Assembly: GCA_963701325.1 (NCBI GenBank)
Contig: OY969604.1
Location: 2,294,001-2,358,000 of the forward strand
DNA length: 64,000 nt
Direction of reading: 5' to 3'
DNA from: Bog-756 sp963701325
GTDB lineage: Bacteria > Actinomycetota > Acidimicrobiia > Acidimicrobiales > RAAP-2
In this document: positions 61,054 to 64,000 of the stretch, piece after piece
How positions within the stretch are numbered: the first letter of the stretch is position 1
How the letters are laid out: each line of letters begins with the position of its first letter
The notes under the pieces: generated by a model
Told to the model about the DNA's origin: nothing
Seen by the model: only the letters and a program-made list of their open reading frames with translations
The model's database searches: none
Made by a program: the position numbers and the translations under genes

Positions 61054-61059
61054 AGCCTA
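61054..61059 (-). promoter_or_regulatory. Leaderless -10 element of the DUF2461 operon
   Basis: On the minus strand TAGGCT ends 6 bases before the GTG at 61047, the same hexamer and spacing as before ctaG. Confidence 0.45.
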
Positions 61060-61135
61060 GGCTTTCTCTTCCATCTCCGGCAGCGGTCAGCAGATGGGGG
61101 TCACTCCACATGACCGCATGATCCGAGTGGGGGAG

Positions 61136-61628
61136 CTAGAGGGTGAATCTCCCCTGGTTGAGTAGGAGCAGCACCGTGGTGCCGGCCTTCTTGTAGACAC
61201 AGATGGTCGCGCTCGACGGCTCCGCCGATCATCCCGGTGGCCGTGGTCCCGTGGGCCACGACCCTGCCGCTCTCCGTTTCCATGAGATCCTTCGTGAACG
61301 TCTTGACTTCGACGCACGTATTCGCCGATCCCGTGTGGTCCACGAGGGTGTAGGAGATCTCAGCCGTTCTTCCGTTCGACCAGTGGATGGTTCCCGTGGA
61401 GGTCATCAAGACCCCACGGGTCGGTGACGCACCCGCGTCAGCCGGGACGGCACCGGGTCCAGCGCAATACGCGAATGCTTGGGAGGTCTGCGAACCCAGG
61501 AGCCCACCGCACGTGACCGTGAGCGGAGCGGCTGAAGCAGTCACAGGAGGGAGCGCGGCAGCAGCCAGGAATGACGATCCGACCAGAGCAGCGCAGAGCA
61601 GAGGCCGAAGAGCAGCAGGAAGTGGCAT
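61136..61628 (-). pseudogene. Small secreted protein, interrupted by a frameshift
   Basis: From ATG 61628, preceded by a purine-rich site, a signal peptide (LCAALVGSSFLAAAALPPV, then SAAP) leads into LTVTCGGLLGSQTSQAFAYC, TGTIHWSNGRTAEISYTLVD and GRVVAHGTTATGMIG. In the given frame the end becomes unnatural (ERDHLCLQEGRHHGAA). Removing one of the two C bases at 61222-61223 instead gives MIGEPSSATICVYKKAG followed by TTVLLLLNQGRFTL and a stop at 61136. The repaired protein is about 163 residues with a beta-rich pattern seen in small actinobacterial exported proteins. Function unknown. Confidence 0.6.
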
Positions 61629-61854
61629 TGATTCCCCCTCGGGACACGAGCCACACGGCAGATCGGTCCTACCGGCGTCGGAGTGTATCGATGGCAGCCA
61701 GAATGCGAGTGATGTCGTTCGATCCCGTCGGTCGGTGGGCGAGCCCCGATCTTGCGCCCACAAGCGCGCTCGGGCAAGATGACCGCGCCAGTGGAGCCAT
61801 TCACATCGCGAGCGGGGTTACCGCGTCGAGCGGAGCCAGCCAATCCGGTGCACC

Positions 61855-63912
61855 GTGACGATGATGCCTGACCACGTGCCGGATCCTGCGTCTTCGGGTG
61901 TCCACGCCAGGCGATCGGCGACCGGCAAGGAACGAATCGACGCCCTGGACGGTCTTCGCGCGATCGCCCTGATCATCGTCATGGGCTATCACTTCGGAGC
62001 CGGATGGCTCAAGGGAGGGTTCTTCAGCCTCGACATCTTCTACGTGCTGTCGGGCTACCTGATCACGGGGCTCCTGCTCGGTGAGTACGCGTCACGGGGC
62101 CGAATCGTGCTCTCCAAGTTCTGGCTGCGAAGGGCCCGCCGCCTCCTGCCCGCCCTGCTGGTGGTCCTGGTGGTCGTCTCCCTGGTGGTGCGCTTCGCTG
62201 AGCCTCAGGGTCTCTTTCCCGATTTCCGGATGAGCGCACTGTCCGCACTGTTCTATTTCTCCAACTGGTGGCAGATCGCCGCCTCGACAAACTACTTCTT
62301 TATCACCGGAGCGACCTCCCCCCTCACGCACACGTGGTCGCTGGCTGTGGAGGAGCAGTTCTATCTGATCTGGCCGCTCGTCGTGGTTGCCGTCATGCAC
62401 CTGGCCAAGGGGTTCGCCCGTGGAGTTCGGGTCCTGCTCGCGGTCTCGGTGGTCGGAGCTGTTGCTTCGATGCTTGAGATGGCGCTGCTCTACGGGCCCA
62501 GGGCAAACCTGACCCGCCTCTACTTCGGCACAGACACCCACGCACAGTCGATCCTGATCGGATCGGTTCTGGCCTGCTCCATGACGTTGATCCAGGCTCG
62601 GCGAGGTCTTGGTGGTATGGCCCCACGTGCAACCCGGACGACCGCGCGTTTCATGCTGAGTCTGCTCGGAGTTGCCGGCCTCGCCGGGACGCTCCTCCTC
62701 ACCTATACCCAGGAGGGAACGTCACCGTTCGCGTACCGCGGCGGCTTCATGCTGTCGGCACTGTCGGCTGCCGCTCTCATCATCGGAGCGGTGTGCGTAC
62801 CCGGTGGCCCGTTGGCCGCCTGTCTGTCCACGCGCCCGTTGGTCTGGATCGGAACAGTCTCGTACGGGGCCTATCTGTGGCATTACCCGGTCTTCGTCGA
62901 GCTCGACGCCCTCCGCACCGGCACGACCGGGGTCGGGCTCTTCGCCATTCGTTTCGCGACCACGCTCTCACTGGCCGCCGCGAGTTACTACCTGGTCGAA
63001 CGCCCGGTCATGGAGGGCGTCTTCTGGCGCTCGCTCAAGGCACTCGTCCCGGCTGTCGCCCTGCTCGTGGGTACCGTCGTTGTGGTGGTCGCTGCGACCG
63101 CCCTCCCGGCCACCGCCGCGGTCGGCATCCACAGATTCCGGACCACCTCCCCGGTGACGAAGCCTCCTGTAGTGGTGGTGCTTGGCGACAGCACAGCGCT
63201 CACCCTCGGTTTCGCGCTGGCTGCCACTGCACCCCCGGGGACCCGCGTCGAAAACGACGGGCTCTTCGGATGCGGGTTCGCCATCGGTTCATGGGTGTCC
63301 AACGTCCCACCGACGCCCGAGTTGGCTATGTTCCCGGCATGCAACGAGGCAACGCCAACGGATCAGCTGTGGCCCCAGCGTGACGCCGTCAGCGTGTCAG
63401 GTACCACCCGTGGCGACCTGGTCCTCTTCGTGGCGGGCGTGTGGGAGGTCCAGGACATGCTCCGTGGCGGTCGATGGGTCAACATCACGGAGCCGTCGTT
63501 CCAGCGCTATGAGCTCTCACAGATGCGCTTGGCCGTTCGGATCGGTACCGCCCACGGGGCGCACGTCGACTTCACCACGATGCCGGCCACGGCGGCAGGG
63601 GCCAGTTTCGGCGAGCCGCCGTTCCCTCAGGATCAACCGCGTCGGCGCCTCATCTACGATCGGCTCATCAAGACGGTCGCAGCCGAGTTCCCTCGATCGG
63701 TGAGCATCGTCGACCTCGGCGGTGTGCTCTCCCCTGGTGGGGTCTTCTACGAATATCTGGATCATGTGCAGGTCCGGACCGCTGACGGAATCCACACCCC
63801 CTCCTACGCTCCGGGAAACCCGTTCGCCGGGAATTCGACCGAGGCGGTCGCCAACGCCTTCTACGACTGGCTGTCACCCCGGATCTGGCCCCTGATCATC
63901 GGGCAGAGATGA
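61855..63912 (+). CDS. AT3-SGNH membrane acyltransferase (OafA/YrhL type)
   Basis: A 685-residue protein. The N-terminal acyltransferase-3 domain has about ten helices with the usual landmarks IDALDGLRAIALIIVMGYHF, FSLDIFYVLSGYLITGLLL, KFWLRRARRLLPALLVV and TSPLTHTWSLAVEEQFYLIW. A further helix leads to a C-terminal extracytoplasmic SGNH domain whose nucleophile loop is VVVLGDSTALTLGFAL. Such fused enzymes O-acetylate or otherwise acylate cell-surface glycans. The GTG at 61855 or the ATG two codons later starts it. The gene is complete and ends 88 bases before the window edge. Confidence 0.9.
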   Translation: MTMMPDHVPDPASSGVHARRSATGKERIDALDGLRAIALIIVMGYHFGAGWLKGGFFSLDIFYVLSGYLITGLLLGEYASRGRIVLSKFWLRRARRLLPALLVVLVVVSLVVRFAEPQGLFPDFRMSALSALFYFSNWWQIAASTNYFFITGATSPLTHTWSLAVEEQFYLIWPLVVVAVMHLAKGFARGVRVLLAVSVVGAVASMLEMALLYGPRANLTRLYFGTDTHAQSILIGSVLACSMTLIQARRGLGGMAPRATRTTARFMLSLLGVAGLAGTLLLTYTQEGTSPFAYRGGFMLSALSAAALIIGAVCVPGGPLAACLSTRPLVWIGTVSYGAYLWHYPVFVELDALRTGTTGVGLFAIRFATTLSLAAASYYLVERPVMEGVFWRSLKALVPAVALLVGTVVVVVAATALPATAAVGIHRFRTTSPVTKPPVVVVLGDSTALTLGFALAATAPPGTRVENDGLFGCGFAIGSWVSNVPPTPELAMFPACNEATPTDQLWPQRDAVSVSGTTRGDLVLFVAGVWEVQDMLRGGRWVNITEPSFQRYELSQMRLAVRIGTAHGAHVDFTTMPATAAGASFGEPPFPQDQPRRRLIYDRLIKTVAAEFPRSVSIVDLGGVLSPGGVFYEYLDHVQVRTADGIHTPSYAPGNPFAGNSTEAVANAFYDWLSPRIWPLIIGQR

Positions 63913-63983
63913 GTCCGACGGAGGAGCGGTCGCGTGGCGTGGTCGCGACGCCTGGATTTGCCATCGCGACAGTCGACCGGCCG

Positions 63984-63989
63984 CTACGA
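63984..63989 (+). promoter_or_regulatory. Possible -10 element for a gene beyond the window edge
   Basis: TACGAT about 11 bases from the right edge has the TANNNT form used by other genes here. The coding sequence it would serve is not visible, so the call is weak. Confidence 0.2.
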
Positions 63990-64000
63990 TCGCCGGGGCT

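Overview
The window is GC-rich chromosomal DNA from an actinobacterium, most likely a member of the class Acidimicrobiia. This placement rests on gene content read by eye, not on a phylogenetic marker: an SCO6745-family protein, an IlvX-like thiamine-diphosphate enzyme, an F420-type luciferase-like oxidoreductase, an NDMA-type alcohol dehydrogenase, an LCP protein, a RodZ-like protein, PanD, and a secreted protein built from GYWEVAxDGGIFAFGDA repeats. I see no rRNA, tRNA, CRISPR array or prophage. About 60 genes are packed tightly and no gene-free stretch exceeds about 260 bases.

Layout. 1-5.6 kb: SCO6745 protein, secreted-repeat lipoprotein, sterol-desaturase-like protein, DoxX protein, and a drug exporter coupled to its MarR regulator. 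5.7-12 kb: a GH4 glycosidase, a 5'-truncated GGDEF/EAL protein, and a GlcD-like FAD oxidase coupled to an IlvX-like enzyme. 12-17.2 kb: CtaG, a RodZ-like protein, pirin and an LCP protein. 17.2-27.1 kb: a Baeyer-Villiger-type monooxygenase, a split cytochrome b operon with a LigB-type dioxygenase, an F420-type oxidoreductase, a P450 pair and a fatty-acid desaturase. 27.1-30.3 kb: AlkB, an exporter fused to a MarR-like domain, and a DinB-like protein. 30.4-39.7 kb: a very large RCC1/beta-helix exoprotein, an SDR, a methyltransferase, PanD, two secreted proteins and a GT87 membrane protein. 39.9-44.5 kb: alcohol dehydrogenase, small stress-type proteins (DUF6325, SHOCT, DUF302), a diguanylate cyclase and a methyltransferase. 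44.5-51.5 kb: MarR, a GH5 lipoprotein, a phosphoesterase, secreted proteins and an ECF sigma/anti-sigma pair. 51.6-57.4 kb: a quinone oxidoreductase with an IS481-type element inserted on its stop codon, then an amino-sugar operon (N-acetylhexosamine kinase-like, GNAT, GH20). 57.5-64 kb: a CAP-domain protein, two tandem paralogues of unknown family, an alpha/beta hydrolase, DUF2461, a secreted protein and an AT3-SGNH acyltransferase.

Three themes cut across the window. First, six genes are interrupted by small indels in homopolymers or a CG dinucleotide run. This is either residual sequencing error or unusually widespread gene decay, and each repaired reading is given below. Second, many genes show a TANNNT -10 hexamer 6-8 nt before the start codon, which suggests leaderless transcripts. 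Third, operons are held together by GTGA, ATGA or TAGTG stop/start overlaps. The strongest candidates for new biology are the amino-sugar operon, the split cytochrome b operon without a visible Rieske protein, the cysteine-loop RCC1/beta-helix exoprotein, and the operon holding the duplicated unknown family.
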